64,000 nucleotides of DNA from Pseudomonadota bacterium (GCA_023403845.1 JAEYDL010000002.1:83403-147402), one strand, 5' to 3'. Shown: positions 1 to 9,196, counted from the stretch's first letter. Notes: generated by a model not told the origin, from the sequence alone. A program made the numbers and translations.

Positions 1-244
1 TATCAGGCTTTTGCGTTTCCCAGCGAATGCGCAGAGGCTTCTGAAAGAGCAGATTGCCATTGCGAGTTTCCTCAGAACCGCTTTCCTGATGAACGAGACG
101 CTGGGTAAAGGTTGCGCTGAACGCTCCCATGGATTCATAGGTTTTCTGAATCGCTTCAGACAGGGACGGGGCGGCATTTGCTGCGCCGGAAGAAAGAAAC
201 AGTACCCCGGCCATGATGATTGCAATGATTGTAAGAAGACGCAT
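1..244 (-). CDS. lolA: Outer-membrane lipoprotein carrier protein LolA (N-terminal part; gene runs off the window start)
   Basis: LolA is the periplasmic chaperone that carries lipoproteins from the LolCDE exporter to the outer membrane. The visible 81 residues begin with a signal peptide (MRLLTIIAIIMAGVLFLSS, then GAANA) and continue into the typical LolA start, with FSATFTQRL followed by a GNLLFQKPLRIRWE stretch. I chose ATG at 244 because AAGGAA lies about seven bases upstream; an in-frame ATG at 259 would add MKETS. The gene starts 22 bases after the ftsK stop, so the two are probably cotranscribed, an arrangement I recall from other delta-proteobacteria. The C-terminus is outside the window. 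Confidence 0.85.
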   Translation of the reverse strand, partial: MRLLTIIAIIMAGVLFLSSGAANAAPSLSEAIQKTYESMGAFSATFTQRLVHQESGSEETRNGNLLFQKPLRIRWETQKPD

Positions 245-266
245 GGAAGTTTCCTTCATGAGAGTT

Positions 267-2813
267 TTAGTCCGTCCGAACCTGACGCGCCTTGTTGGCG
301 CGGGAGGCCGGAGGAAGAATGCCGTCCTGCTCCATACGTTCGACAAAGCGGGCGGCCTTGTTGAATCCGATGCGGAAACGTCGTTGTAGCAGAGAGATGG
401 ACATGCGTCCTTGTTCCTGCACAAAAGCGACGGCCTCGGCGTACAGAGCTTCTTCCTCGCTGGAAACGCTTCCGGAAGAGATTGCTCCGGCCTTTGCCGG
501 TTCCGCGACGGAAGCACCCCATTCGGAAAAATCGACTTCATATTGGGGAGCCTTCTGACGTTTCCAATAATCCACGACGGCCTGCACTTCCTCGTCGGTG
601 ACAAAGGGACCGTGCAGGCGCTGCAGCTTGCCTCCCGTGGGCTTGAAGAGCATATCGCCCTTGCCCAGAAGCTGTTCGGCTCCGGCTGTATCAAGAATAG
701 TGCGGGAGTCGTACTTGTTGGCTACCTGAAACGAGATTCGGCATGGGAAGTTGGCTTTGATGAGTCCGGTGACTACGTCCACGCTGGGCCGCTGCGTCGC
801 GACGATCAGGTGGATGCCTGCAGCGCGGGCCAGCTGGGCCAGGCGGACGATGCAGCCTTCCACGTCCTTTCCTGCGGTCAACATGAGGTCAGCCAGCTCG
901 TCAATGACGATGACGAGATAGGGCATCGGTTTCAGATCCGCGAACTGAGGTGGCACTTCCGGGCCGAAGGATTCCAGTTTCTTGTTGTAGTCCTTTATGT
1001 TCTTGACGCCGAAGCGGGCAAGGCAGTCGTAGCGCTGATCCATTTCGTGGACAGCCCAGTCGAGTGCTGTCTTGGCCAGAGACGTCTCCGTAACCACAGG
1101 GTGCACAAGGTGTGGCAGGTCTGCATACATGGCCATTTCCACACGTTTGGGGTCCACAAGCATCAGTTTCACGTCATCGGGAGATGCCTTGTAGAGGAAA
1201 CTGACCAGAATTGAGTTGAGGCAGACGCTCTTGCCCGATCCTGTAGTGCCGGCAACCAGAACGTGCGGCATGGTGGCAAGGTCGCGAACGGCGGGACGGC
1301 CTTCGATATCCTTGCCCAGTGCCATAGTTAGCAGCGATGACGAACTTCGGAACGCGTCGGACTGGACCAGCGCACGGAAGTTGACCGTAGAGCGTTTTAC
1401 ATTGGGAATTTCCACGCCTACGGTATCGCTTCCCGGAACTGGGGCCTGAATGCGAATGGCCTCGGCCTTGAGGCTCCGGGCCAGATCGTCGGTCAGGTTG
1501 GTGAAGCGACCGACCCGAACGCCGGGAGCCGGGCGTATTTCGAACAGTGTGATCACCGGACCGGGCGTTACCTTGACGAGTTCGCCCTGAATATTGAACT
1601 CTCCGAGGCAGGTCATCAGACCCTCGCTCTGCGCGGCCAGCACGGCGGGAGACGGCAGAGAGTCGCTTTCCTGAGGTTGCTGAAGCAGGTCAAGGGGCGG
1701 CATCGGATATTTCCGCTTGTGCAGAACTGGAGGCTGGGGGATGGACGCCGTAACCTGTTCCCGAGGGGGTGTCGTCTGGGGCTGAGTCGCGGGCGTAACC
1801 TCAGAAGATCGCTGCGGGGCCGGGGCATTCGGGGTGGCCGGTGCAGGAATCGGCTCCTCTGCCTCGGGCTTCGGGGGCGTCCGGTCGCCGGTTTCTTGCG
1901 GGGCGTCAAAGTCAAATTTCAGTTCAAGAGGGGACGCATTCGTTTCTGAAGTCGCGTCTCCGGGCTTTTTTTCGGGAGCCGTGAGCGAGAGCAACGCGGC
2001 AAGATTAAACGTCCGTTTTTTCTTTTCGGACTCTGTCTGTCCCATGTTTCGTTCCGGAGTGTCGTTTTGGGGAGACAGAGTCAGGGGAGGATCGACTACA
2101 GGGGGGACCGGTTCCTTATGCAATTCAAAAAGAGGAATGACGTCGACAGACTCCGTCGTTTCTTCCGCATCCTTTCCCTGTTCTTTTTTGCGGGAAAAAG
2201 GCATTTGAGACATGAAAACGCGGGATTTCACAGTGGCGAAGGATTTCGAAACTGATTCCCATGATTTCAACCGGTCGCCGAACAAGGGCTGAACAGTGGC
2301 CCAGCCTTTGCGGATGAGACCGAGCCATTCGATGCCAAAGGCCAGCTCCAGAGAAATGAACAACAGAAACAGCCAGATCAGAGTAGCGCCCACGGGGTTG
2401 AAGAGCGCGGTGAATTCCCTGTACAGGGCCATGCCAAGCATGCCGCCGCCCCGGACGTCGCCTATGCCGAGATTCCAGGCTGCGCCAAGGGACACGAGGC
2501 ACGCGGCCAGCAAAACGAAGCCGCACCACCGCCACCAGGGCATGGTGAACCAGGTGGAGACGAATCCCGCTCCCCATGCGATGAACACCGCGGGCCAGAC
2601 GAAGGCCGACAGGCCGAAGATGTCGACAAGCAATCCGCTGATGTAGGCGCCGAACAATCCCGCGTTGTTCTTTATCGCGGTGGCGTTGCTTACAGCATGG
2701 TTGAGACTGGGATCGTTCTGATTGAACGAAACGAGGCTCAGGAGGACCAAAAGTCCCCAGAAAATGAGGAAGAGCCCGAACAGTTCCCGGGTTATTTTCC
2801 GTCCGTCCGTAAT
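267..2813 (-). CDS. ftsK: DNA translocase FtsK
   Basis: FtsK is a septal, membrane-anchored DNA pump that moves chromosome termini and activates XerCD recombination at dif. Counted from the TTG at 2750, residues 1-150 hold several membrane helices, 180-350 a Pro-rich linker, and 370-730 the motor with Walker A GTTGSGKS (about 501-508) and Walker B VIVIDELAD. A C-terminal winged-helix gamma domain ends in GFNKAARFVERMEQDG. Usual start codons give only TTG at 2750, which cuts off half of the first membrane helix. The frame is open 21 codons further to an ATT at 2813, preceded at five bases by GGGGGAGG; this adds ITDGRKITRELFGLFLIFWG, a normal FtsK N-terminus. The start given here is that ATT. 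It follows efp on the same strand. Confidence 0.9.
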   Translation of the reverse strand: MTDGRKITRELFGLFLIFWGLLVLLSLVSFNQNDPSLNHAVSNATAIKNNAGLFGAYISGLLVDIFGLSAFVWPAVFIAWGAGFVSTWFTMPWWRWCGFVLLAACLVSLGAAWNLGIGDVRGGGMLGMALYREFTALFNPVGATLIWLFLLFISLELAFGIEWLGLIRKGWATVQPLFGDRLKSWESVSKSFATVKSRVFMSQMPFSRKKEQGKDAEETTESVDVIPLFELHKEPVPPVVDPPLTLSPQNDTPERNMGQTESEKKKRTFNLAALLSLTAPEKKPGDATSETNASPLELKFDFDAPQETGDRTPPKPEAEEPIPAPATPNAPAPQRSSEVTPATQPQTTPPREQVTASIPQPPVLHKRKYPMPPLDLLQQPQESDSLPSPAVLAAQSEGLMTCLGEFNIQGELVKVTPGPVITLFEIRPAPGVRVGRFTNLTDDLARSLKAEAIRIQAPVPGSDTVGVEIPNVKRSTVNFRALVQSDAFRSSSSLLTMALGKDIEGRPAVRDLATMPHVLVAGTTGSGKSVCLNSILVSFLYKASPDDVKLMLVDPKRVEMAMYADLPHLVHPVVTETSLAKTALDWAVHEMDQRYDCLARFGVKNIKDYNKKLESFGPEVPPQFADLKPMPYLVIVIDELADLMLTAGKDVEGCIVRLAQLARAAGIHLIVATQRPSVDVVTGLIKANFPCRISFQVANKYDSRTILDTAGAEQLLGKGDMLFKPTGGKLQRLHGPFVTDEEVQAVVDYWKRQKAPQYEVDFSEWGASVAEPAKAGAISSGSVSSEEEALYAEAVAFVQEQGRMSISLLQRRFRIGFNKAARFVERMEQDGILPPASRANKARQVRTD

Positions 2814-2893
2814 GATAGCCTCCCCCGGAATATCCGGTCATCACACGCCGATCCGATGCAGGAGGATCGGTCTTTCGGTCTCTTGGGATGGGA

Positions 2894-2918
2894 GCCCGCT
2901 CCGGTTGGGGGAGCGGGC
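2894..2918 (-). terminator. GC-rich hairpin between efp and ftsK
   Basis: A 9-bp perfect stem (GCCCGCTCC / GGAGCGGGC) with a 7-base loop lies just after the efp stop. No T-run follows on the minus strand, so it may be a weak terminator or an RNA-processing or attenuating hairpin between efp and ftsK. Confidence 0.4.
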
Positions 2919-2927
2919 CGCACGACG

Positions 2928-3485
2928 CTATTCGCGTCCGATATAGTCCTTGGTGCGGGTATCGACCTTCACGCGATCGCCCTTGTTCACAAAGATGGGT
3001 ACCTGAATGACGACGCCGGTTTCCAGGGTAGCGGGCTTGGTCACGTTGCTGACCGTATCTCCTTTGGCTCCGGGTTCCGTGTCAACGACTTCAAGAACGA
3101 GGGACGCAGGGATTTCGATGTCCAGAGGACGTTCGTTGTAGAGCAGAACGCGGCACTCCTGACCATCCTTGAGGAAGGCGGACTTGCCGTCAGTCACCTC
3201 TTCAGGCATGTGGAGCTGTTCATACGTCGTCATGTCCATGAAGACAAGATTCGTACCTTCGTGGTACAGGAACTGCATGTCGCGGGATTCTAGGTTGGGA
3301 CGCTCTACCTTTTCCCCGGAACGGAAGGTGTTGTCCACAACGCGGCCATTGAGAATATTGCGCAGCTTGGTCCGGACCATGGCGCCGCCCTTGCCGGGCT
3401 TGAAGTGCTGGAATTCAATGATTTCAAAGGGAATTCCGTCGATTTCGATCTTGAGTCCCTTGCGGAAGTCCGTAGTGGAATACAT
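2928..3485 (-). CDS. efp: Elongation factor P
   Basis: EF-P binds ribosomes stalled at consecutive prolines and promotes peptide-bond formation. The 185-residue product has the usual length and three beta-barrel domains. The loop HFKPGKGGA puts Lys32 at the tip that approaches the peptidyl-transferase centre (equivalent to E. coli Lys34, the beta-lysylated residue). No epmA or epmB modification gene is visible in the window, so the modification state is unknown. The start at 3485 (MYSTTDFRKGLKIEIDG) matches the family. A sigma-70 promoter lies about 140 bases upstream. Confidence 0.97.
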   Translation of the reverse strand: MYSTTDFRKGLKIEIDGIPFEIIEFQHFKPGKGGAMVRTKLRNILNGRVVDNTFRSGEKVERPNLESRDMQFLYHEGTNLVFMDMTTYEQLHMPEEVTDGKSAFLKDGQECRVLLYNERPLDIEIPASLVLEVVDTEPGAKGDTVSNVTKPATLETGVVIQVPIFVNKGDRVKVDTRTKDYIGRE

Positions 3486-3627
3486 GGTTGCCTCCAGATA
3501 TGATAGATGACGAAGGTTTTCTGTTTGGATTATGCCAATCCCGTTCCTTATCCAATCAATCCCGGGTTTGAAAGTTCCTGGATTGCTTTTCCCGCTGTGG
3601 CAGGATAGCCTAACACGGCAATTGACT

Positions 3628-3656
3628 ATTGTCGAATATCAGGCCTCGCTTGTCAA
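3628..3656 (-). promoter_or_regulatory. Candidate sigma-70 promoter for efp
   Basis: On the minus strand there is a perfect TTGACA (3656-3651), a 17-base spacer and GACAAT (3633-3628). Transcription would start near 3621 and give a leader of about 135 bases before efp. The rest of the 415-base gap up to engB (3486-3900) shows no gene I can support. Confidence 0.55.
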
Positions 3657-3900
3657 TATATCCCGAAGGTTCCGCCAGAAGAGAAGACTGGGCGACCGGA
3701 GTCACCATACGATGAAGTATTGGAAGATCTCTTTCGGAGGGAGCGGGAATGGATGAAGGGCAGAGAAACAGATAAAGTGATACATTCGACGAACACGGCC
3801 GGACTCGCGATTCGTTCAGTTATCAGAGGTAACGGGCGGGCGGAGAGCGCATGTTCCGGAGTGGAGCGGACAAACTGAAGCATCGGATTCGGAGATTCTC

Positions 3901-4518
3901 ATGGCAGGACAAACCGGACAGTCTACGCTGACCCTTGTGGCCACAACATTCAACAGGGAGCAGCTCCAGGCGCAGCTGGATGCACTGGATGCGCGGAACG
4001 CCTTCCAGATAGCTCTGGCTGGACGATCCAACGTGGGGAAGTCTTCTCTCGTGAACGCACTGGCCCGCCGCAGACAGCTTGCCAAAATCAGCGCGACTCC
4101 GGGCAAGACGCGTTCCATCAACTTTTATTGGGTGGAGCCGGACGGTTTTGCTCTCGTTGATCTTCCAGGCTATGGTTACGCTCGCTGTTCGCATGAAGAG
4201 CGACGCAGCTGGGCGAAACTGATCGAATATTACCTGACGGACAGACCTTCTCTCAAGGCATTGGCTTTGCTGCTGGATTGCCGGATTCCGCCGCAGGCCC
4301 TGGACAGGGAGCTTGCCGACTTTGCCCGGGGACATGGAATTCCGCTTCTGCCCGTGCTGACCAAAGCCGACAAATGCTCGCAGACCGAACGGGCGAAGAA
4401 GCAGCAGGAATGGAGTCTCCTTCTGGACGGCATTCGTCCTCTGGCCGTTTCGGCCAAGGAGCTGCGCGGCATTGACGCCCTGTGGGCCGCCATACGCTCG
4501 CATGTCCATGCGGAGTAA
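3901..4518 (+). CDS. engB: Ribosome biogenesis GTPase EngB (YihA/YsxC)
   Basis: This is a small GTPase needed for late assembly of the large ribosomal subunit. Its 205 residues carry all G motifs: G1 GRSNVGKSS (41-49), G3 DLPGYG (87-92), G4 TKADK (154-158) and G5 SAKE (184-187). The size is that of the family. ATG at 3901 follows GGAG at about eight bases. It is convergent with xerC, whose end lies 60 bases away. Confidence 0.95.
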   Translation: MAGQTGQSTLTLVATTFNREQLQAQLDALDARNAFQIALAGRSNVGKSSLVNALARRRQLAKISATPGKTRSINFYWVEPDGFALVDLPGYGYARCSHEERRSWAKLIEYYLTDRPSLKALALLLDCRIPPQALDRELADFARGHGIPLLPVLTKADKCSQTERAKKQQEWSLLLDGIRPLAVSAKELRGIDALWAAIRSHVHAE

Positions 4519-4577
4519 TCTGTACGGTCAGGCAATGGGTAATGAAAGACGGCCGGACTGCCTCCGGGACGCAGATT

Positions 4578-5672
4578 CTATTCGTCCTCGCCCGTTTCCA
4601 CGGTTGATCCGGCTGGCTCCACGGGAAGCTGGCGTTTCTGATCCGGAAAGTTCTTGAAGCCGGAACGGGGATGAGCCTTGTCATAGACCTGCATGAGGCG
4701 GGCCAGCGTCACGTGGGTATAACGCTGCGTTGTGGACAGGCGCGCATGTCCGAGCAGCTCTTGCACGGCTCTGAGGTCCGCGCCACCTTCCAGCAGGTGG
4801 GTAGCGAAGGAATGACGCAGCATATGCGGTGAAATATGCTGGGGCAGTCCGGCCGCGGCCCCCAGTTCATCCAGAATTCTTGCAGCCTGTCTTCGGTTCA
4901 GACGTTTGCCCCGGTTGCCGACGAAAAGTGCCGGTTCGTTTTGCGGCGCGAGCAGAGAACGGACCTCCAGCCACAGCCGCATGCTTCGTATGCAGGTATC
5001 GCTGAGAGGCGCCAGCCGTTCCTTGCTGCCCTTGCCGATAACGCGTACCGTGCCCGTCTCAGGACGCATATCCTGGATATTGAGGGACAAAGCTTCGGAA
5101 ATACGAAGACCTGAACCGTAGAGCAGTTCGGTCAGCGCCATGTTCCGGCAATGTGCGGCCTGCTTCTTGTCCTGTAAACGGAGATTCGAGGCGCCGCCTT
5201 CAAGGTCTGCCGCGTTGCCCGATTCTTCGGCGGCTTCGTCAAGCAGGGAAAAAATCTGATCGACATTGAGAACTTCGGGATGACGAAGATGCTGTTTGGG
5301 ATTGCGGACCTGTCTGGCCGGGTTATTGGGCAGACCATGGATGCGCATGAGAAAGCGGAACAGAGAACGCAGAGCAGATAATTTGCGGGCTATGGAGCTG
5401 CGGGCGATTCCTTCTTTGAACAGATAAGCCGAGAAACCCTGTACCTGGGCTTTCTCTATAAATTCAGGATGATTGAGAGACAATCCTTTTCCCTGCAGCC
5501 ACTTTTCGAACTGGAGAAGATCCTGGCGATAGGCGACAAGCGTAGCGGGGGAGTAGCCTTTTTGCAGGCTGGCCCAGTCCAGAAAGCCTTCCGCCGGAGC
5601 AGGCAGGGATTCCGGGACGGAGTGGACGGGATTTACCCTTGAAGCGAAGGAAGGATGGGTTGATCTGGACAT
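4578..5672 (-). CDS. xerC: Tyrosine recombinase XerC
   Basis: XerC is a site-specific recombinase that, with XerD, resolves chromosome dimers at dif. The 364-residue protein has an N-terminal core-binding domain (about 25-125) and a C-terminal catalytic domain with all active residues: Arg190, Lys214, His283, Arg286, His309 and the nucleophile Tyr318 (TTQRYTH). The tail VYDKAHPRS is more XerC-like than XerD-like. The frame stays open much further upstream, but that part overlaps dprA; I chose ATG at 5672, five bases after the dprA stop, as expected for translational coupling. Residues 150-175 hold an insertion rich in Ala, Glu and Gln. Confidence 0.92.
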   Translation of the reverse strand: MSRSTHPSFASRVNPVHSVPESLPAPAEGFLDWASLQKGYSPATLVAYRQDLLQFEKWLQGKGLSLNHPEFIEKAQVQGFSAYLFKEGIARSSIARKLSALRSLFRFLMRIHGLPNNPARQVRNPKQHLRHPEVLNVDQIFSLLDEAAEESGNAADLEGGASNLRLQDKKQAAHCRNMALTELLYGSGLRISEALSLNIQDMRPETGTVRVIGKGSKERLAPLSDTCIRSMRLWLEVRSLLAPQNEPALFVGNRGKRLNRRQAARILDELGAAAGLPQHISPHMLRHSFATHLLEGGADLRAVQELLGHARLSTTQRYTHVTLARLMQVYDKAHPRSGFKNFPDQKRQLPVEPAGSTVETGEDE

Positions 5673-5676
5673 GACG

Positions 5677-6981
5677 TCACACCAGCGCATAGCGCATGTC
5701 CGGAAGTTGACGGACCATTCCCTGAACTTCCAGCATGACAAGGACCGGACTGACCTGTTCCGGTTTGAGATCCAGCAGTTGGCAACAGTCGTCGATGCTG
5801 CGGGCCTCTCCCTGACCAAGCAGACGCAAGATTCTGTTCCGGATAGGAGAATCCTGTTCCGCATTCTTTTGAGGAGTCTGCCGTCCTGGGCGGCGCGGGG
5901 ATCGTGGCTGTGCGGAGGAGACGCGCGTCTTTGAGGTTTCTTCGCTGCACGGCGTCCAGCCGCGCAATTGAGGTTCAAGATCCGAAAGAATATCCGCAGA
6001 AGAGAAGACAGGCTGTGCTCCCTGTCGAATCAGTTCCTGACAGCCTGCGGCATATTTGTCGCCTATCCCGCCCGCGATGGCGTACACGGCCCGGTTTTGT
6101 TCAAGAGCCAGTCTTGCAGTAATCAGGCTGCCGCTGCGAACGGCGGCTTCCACGACGAGAACGCCGAGGGACAGACCACTGATGATTCTGTTGCGAACGG
6201 GGAAAAAGCGTGCCTCCGGGGGCGTTCCGGGTGCGTATTCGGAGAGGAGCAGGCCCGAAGAGGCAATTTTTTGTCTTAAATCGGCGTTTCTTGCCGGGTA
6301 ATTTACGTCGAGTCCCGCTCCCAGAACCGCTATCGTGCTTCCCGGAAGTTCAACTGCCGCAAGGTGAGCCTGTCGGTCTATGCCAAGAGCCATGCCCGAG
6401 ACAACAGTCAGTCCGGACGCGGCGAGTGCTCCGGCGAAGGCTGCCGCCGCGCGTATTCCCGTTTCCGTGCAGGCACGCGTTCCTACGATGCCGACGCAAG
6501 GGTTGGCGAGAAGGGACATGTCTCCCTGACAGTAGAGGCGGAGAGGTGCGTCCGGAAGCTCCTTGAGCCTTGCGGGGTAACGGAAATCCGTCCAAAGCAG
6601 GATTGAGCCGCGCAGCGAGCGTGCGGCATCCCATTCGGTTCTTGCGGGTTTCCGCCATGTCTCGGAAGCAAAGGAACGGATACATTCCTCGTTGATGCCC
6701 GCCCGTTTCCACTCTGAGCAATGCCGGGTAGCGGCGAAGGCGGACCCGAAAGTCTCCAGGAGGCGCTTGCAGCGACGAGCTCCCATTCCCCTGGTATGGG
6801 AGAGGGCGAGGGATGCCCAGAATTCGGCGCGGCCCGAGGCGTCAAGCGCGCCAAGCGCAGTCGGAACAGGAGGAATGGCCTCGGCATGAGGCTTTGTTAT
6901 AGGACCGGGACGGTACGTCGTTCCTTCTTCGCACAGCCGTTCAGCGGCATTCTTTCCCGGCGGGGTCCAGTCCGACGGCAT
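5677..6981 (-). CDS. dprA: DNA-processing protein DprA
   Basis: DprA binds incoming single-stranded DNA and loads RecA during natural transformation; it is also widespread in bacteria not known to be competent. The 434 residues hold an N-terminal helical region (about 50-130), the Rossmann-like DprA core with VGIVGTRA, SGMALGIDRQAHLAA, GSTIAVLGAGLDVNYP and FPVRNRIISGLS, and a C-terminal winged-helix domain (about 370-434). It overlaps or abuts xerC, and the pair is probably one operon. The start at 6981 is an ATG (MPSDWTPPGK); the first 40 residues look poorly conserved, so a later start is possible. Confidence 0.92.
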   Translation of the reverse strand: MPSDWTPPGKNAAERLCEEGTTYRPGPITKPHAEAIPPVPTALGALDASGRAEFWASLALSHTRGMGARRCKRLLETFGSAFAATRHCSEWKRAGINEECIRSFASETWRKPARTEWDAARSLRGSILLWTDFRYPARLKELPDAPLRLYCQGDMSLLANPCVGIVGTRACTETGIRAAAAFAGALAASGLTVVSGMALGIDRQAHLAAVELPGSTIAVLGAGLDVNYPARNADLRQKIASSGLLLSEYAPGTPPEARFFPVRNRIISGLSLGVLVVEAAVRSGSLITARLALEQNRAVYAIAGGIGDKYAAGCQELIRQGAQPVFSSADILSDLEPQLRGWTPCSEETSKTRVSSAQPRSPRRPGRQTPQKNAEQDSPIRNRILRLLGQGEARSIDDCCQLLDLKPEQVSPVLVMLEVQGMVRQLPDMRYALV

Positions 6982-7244
6982 GGGAGGCTCCTTGTTTATG
7001 GAAAGCTACCTGAGGACCATACGGCGGATGTCCTTCCTTTTCAAGCGGACGGGGAGAAGGCTGTTGTCTCCTCAGGTCGTCCGCGCTAGGATCCTCCTCC
7101 GGTACGTATTCGGCATGCGACGATGGATTTCCCGCCCGGGGAGTCCAGGGCGGGGTTTCGCAGGCGTGCCGGGGAAAACGGGTTTATACGTGCAGGACTG
7201 ATAAATACATAATTTGCGGTTTGTTATCGCTTTGGGGAAGAGAT

Positions 7245-7721
7245 ATGAGCAAGGAATACAATCCGTACATGCATACAGCGGAGCATATTTTGAATCGTAC
7301 TATGGTCAATTTGTTCAATTGCGGACGTTCATACAGTTCTCACCTCAATGCGGACAAATCAAAATGCGATTATTATTTTCCGCGTCCTTTGACTGATGCC
7401 GAAGCCGCCGAAGTGGAACGAAGAGTCAATGAAACGCTGGCGCAGGACCTTCCTGTCGTAACGCGCGTGCTCCCGTGGGATGAGGCAGAGGCTCTTGTCG
7501 ATCTGAGCAGGCTGCCTGCGTCAGTGGACAGGGAACAGCCGGTCAGACTGGTGTTCGTAGGTGAGTATGACGTGTGCCCATGTATCGGAGAACATGTGGG
7601 GCATACAGGAGAAGTTGGACTATTCCGACTGGTTTCACATGATTTTACGCCCCCGACTGAAGAAAAGGAGATGGGGAGGCTGCGGGTACGATTCAAGCTG
7701 AAGAGGAATGTTGCTGGTTGA
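7245..7721 (+). CDS. AlaX-like alanyl-tRNA editing domain protein
   Basis: This stand-alone relative of the second additional domain of alanyl- and threonyl-tRNA synthetases removes wrongly attached amino acids from tRNA. The zinc signature is complete: His10 and His14 in HTAEHIL, then Cys113 and His117 in CPCIGEH. At 158 residues it is shorter than usual AlaX, close to the minimal type, so its substrate tRNA cannot be named. I chose ATG at 7245, after GAAGAG, rather than the frame opening at 7221. It lies upstream of ddh with a 78-base gap. The 263 bases before it hold no recognisable gene. Confidence 0.75.
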   Translation: MSKEYNPYMHTAEHILNRTMVNLFNCGRSYSSHLNADKSKCDYYFPRPLTDAEAAEVERRVNETLAQDLPVVTRVLPWDEAEALVDLSRLPASVDREQPVRLVFVGEYDVCPCIGEHVGHTGEVGLFRLVSHDFTPPTEEKEMGRLRVRFKLKRNVAG

Positions 7722-7799
7722 TTTTCCCTTTCTCATTGATTTACAAGGTGATTTTTTTCTGTTAGAGGAGTTTTCCATTTTTCATTCTGGAGGTTTCGT

Positions 7800-8729
7800 A
7801 TGCAATTTAGAGCAGCCGTTATCGGTTTGGGCAATATCGGGCGCTATGCCGTCGAGGCTTTGGAGGCCGGGCAGGATTGCTCCTGCATTGGCGTAGTCCG
7901 GCGCAGGGAATCCATCGGGACGGAGCCTCTCAAGCTGCGGGGAATTCCTGAATTCGCGAGTATTGAAGAGCTGGAAGCCAAAGTTGGGAAGCCGGATGTC
8001 CTGCTTCTGTGCTCTCCGTCTCGCCAGATTCCGGAAGTCGCTGGAGAGATGCTTGCCAGGGGATACAATACGGTCGACAGCTTCGACATTCATGATCGAA
8101 TTGTCGAAACGCTGAAAGCGCTGGATGAACAGGCCGTCAAGGGAAATGCCGTTTGCATTTCCGCTGCGGGATGGGACCCCGGAACGGATTCCGCGATGCG
8201 CGCGCTTTTTGAAGCCATGGTTCCGGTGGGCGTTACGTTCACGAATTTCGGCCGGGGACGTTCCATGGGACATTCCGTTGCCGCCCGGGCCATTCCGGGA
8301 GTGGCCGACGCCACCTCCATTACTATACCCCTCGGTGGAGGACGCCATTCTCGTCTGGTCTATGTCGTTCTCAAGGCCGGAGTCCGATTTGAGGATGTGC
8401 ATGCGGCCATTCAGGCTGATCCCTATTTCAGCCATGACCCTCTGGAAGTCCGTCAAGTTTCCGCCGAGGAACTCCCTCGTGTGGCTGATGCCTCGCATGG
8501 GGTGCTCATGGAACGGGTGGGGGCTTCGGGGCTGACCGACAATCAGCATCTGAGCTTTGACATGCGAATCAACAACCCCGCGCTTACTGCTCAGGTGCTT
8601 GTATCCTGCGCCCGGGCCGCCGTTCGCATGGCCGCTGGAGGCAAAAGCGGCGCATTTACTCTGATTGACATTCCTCCAGTCCAGTTGCTGCCAGGAGAGA
8701 GGATGACGAATATCGGTCGTCTGGTTTAG
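7800..8729 (+). CDS. ddh: meso-Diaminopimelate D-dehydrogenase
   Basis: The enzyme converts tetrahydrodipicolinate, NADPH and ammonia in one step to meso-diaminopimelate for peptidoglycan and lysine, bypassing the succinylase or aminotransferase routes. The 309-residue product starts with a Rossmann motif (AVIGLGNIGRYAVEAL). It has the family's dimer/substrate region with CISAAGWDPGTDSAMR and FGRGRSMGHSVAA, and the length matches known Ddh. ATG at 7800 follows GGAGG at seven bases. A strong hairpin terminator lies 40 bases after the stop. Confidence 0.95.
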   Translation: MQFRAAVIGLGNIGRYAVEALEAGQDCSCIGVVRRRESIGTEPLKLRGIPEFASIEELEAKVGKPDVLLLCSPSRQIPEVAGEMLARGYNTVDSFDIHDRIVETLKALDEQAVKGNAVCISAAGWDPGTDSAMRALFEAMVPVGVTFTNFGRGRSMGHSVAARAIPGVADATSITIPLGGGRHSRLVYVVLKAGVRFEDVHAAIQADPYFSHDPLEVRQVSAEELPRVADASHGVLMERVGASGLTDNQHLSFDMRINNPALTAQVLVSCARAAVRMAAGGKSGAFTLIDIPPVQLLPGERMTNIGRLV

Positions 8730-8768
8730 GCCCTGAAAGACATCTTTGCCGTATTCCTGTCTTGCGAA

Positions 8769-8806
8769 CCGCCCCGCTTTTTCCAAAAGAAGCGGGGCGG
8801 TCTTGC
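8769..8806. terminator. Bidirectional terminator after ddh and the orp-like cluster
   Basis: An 11-bp perfect stem (CCGCCCCGCTT / AAGCGGGGCGG) with a 10-base loop is followed by TCTT on the plus strand; on the minus strand the loop side gives T-rich sequence. It sits between the convergent ends of ddh (8729) and the minus-strand gene ending at 8837. Confidence 0.75.
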
Positions 8807-8836
8807 ATGCATGAAACAGATGGGTAATATTTCAGA

Positions 8837-9196
8837 CTATCGGACTTTCTCCAGCGCAACCAGCAAGTTTTCCATATCATCGGTTCCGGGAGCGGTCGGC
8901 AGGGCCATAAGAATTCCCAGTCCCTCCATGGTGTCATGAAAGAGTTCTTCCGGCATTTCACTGGTTACAGCCGTATGCACGGACGCGTTGATCATGAGCA
9001 TGTCGATGATTGCCTTGCGGATTTCCCCGGCATTCATGGACAGGTCAAGAATCGCCAGTGTGGGAGGTGTATTACGGATGCAATCCAGAGCCTCCGGCAT
9101 GGCAGGGACGGTTCTGAACGTCCCCCCCCTCTGTTTGAGAAGGGAGAGGCAGGATGTCCATTTTTGGGGTGCATCCGAGATGAGCAGTACGTCCAT
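8837..9196 (-). CDS. Receiver-like (CheY-fold) protein of the orp/Nif-like cluster
   Basis: The 119-residue product looks like a degenerate response-regulator receiver: a hydrophobic first strand MDVLLISDA, and TLAILDLSM placing an Asp where the phospho-acceptor would sit. The acidic pair at the end of strand one is reduced to a single Asp and the conserved Lys is not obvious, so phosphorylation is doubtful. It is the last gene of the minus-strand cluster, 50 bases after the NifX-family gene. Small receiver-like proteins are, as I recall, found with the ATPase/NifX genes of Desulfovibrio orange-protein clusters. Its function is unknown. Confidence 0.6.
   Translation of the reverse strand: MDVLLISDAPQKWTSCLSLLKQRGGTFRTVPAMPEALDCIRNTPPTLAILDLSMNAGEIRKAIIDMLMINASVHTAVTSEMPEELFHDTMEGLGILMALPTAPGTDDMENLLVALEKVR

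Noticed and set aside
411..1214. Long plus-strand frame opposite ftsK
   Set aside because: It lies fully inside the ftsK coding region, has no ribosome-binding site and no recognisable product; a shadow of the GC-rich real gene.
4578..5672. XerC-type recombinase as part of a mobile element or integron
   Set aside because: Its place next to dprA, length and XerC-like C-terminus fit the housekeeping recombinase; no attachment repeats or cassettes are nearby.
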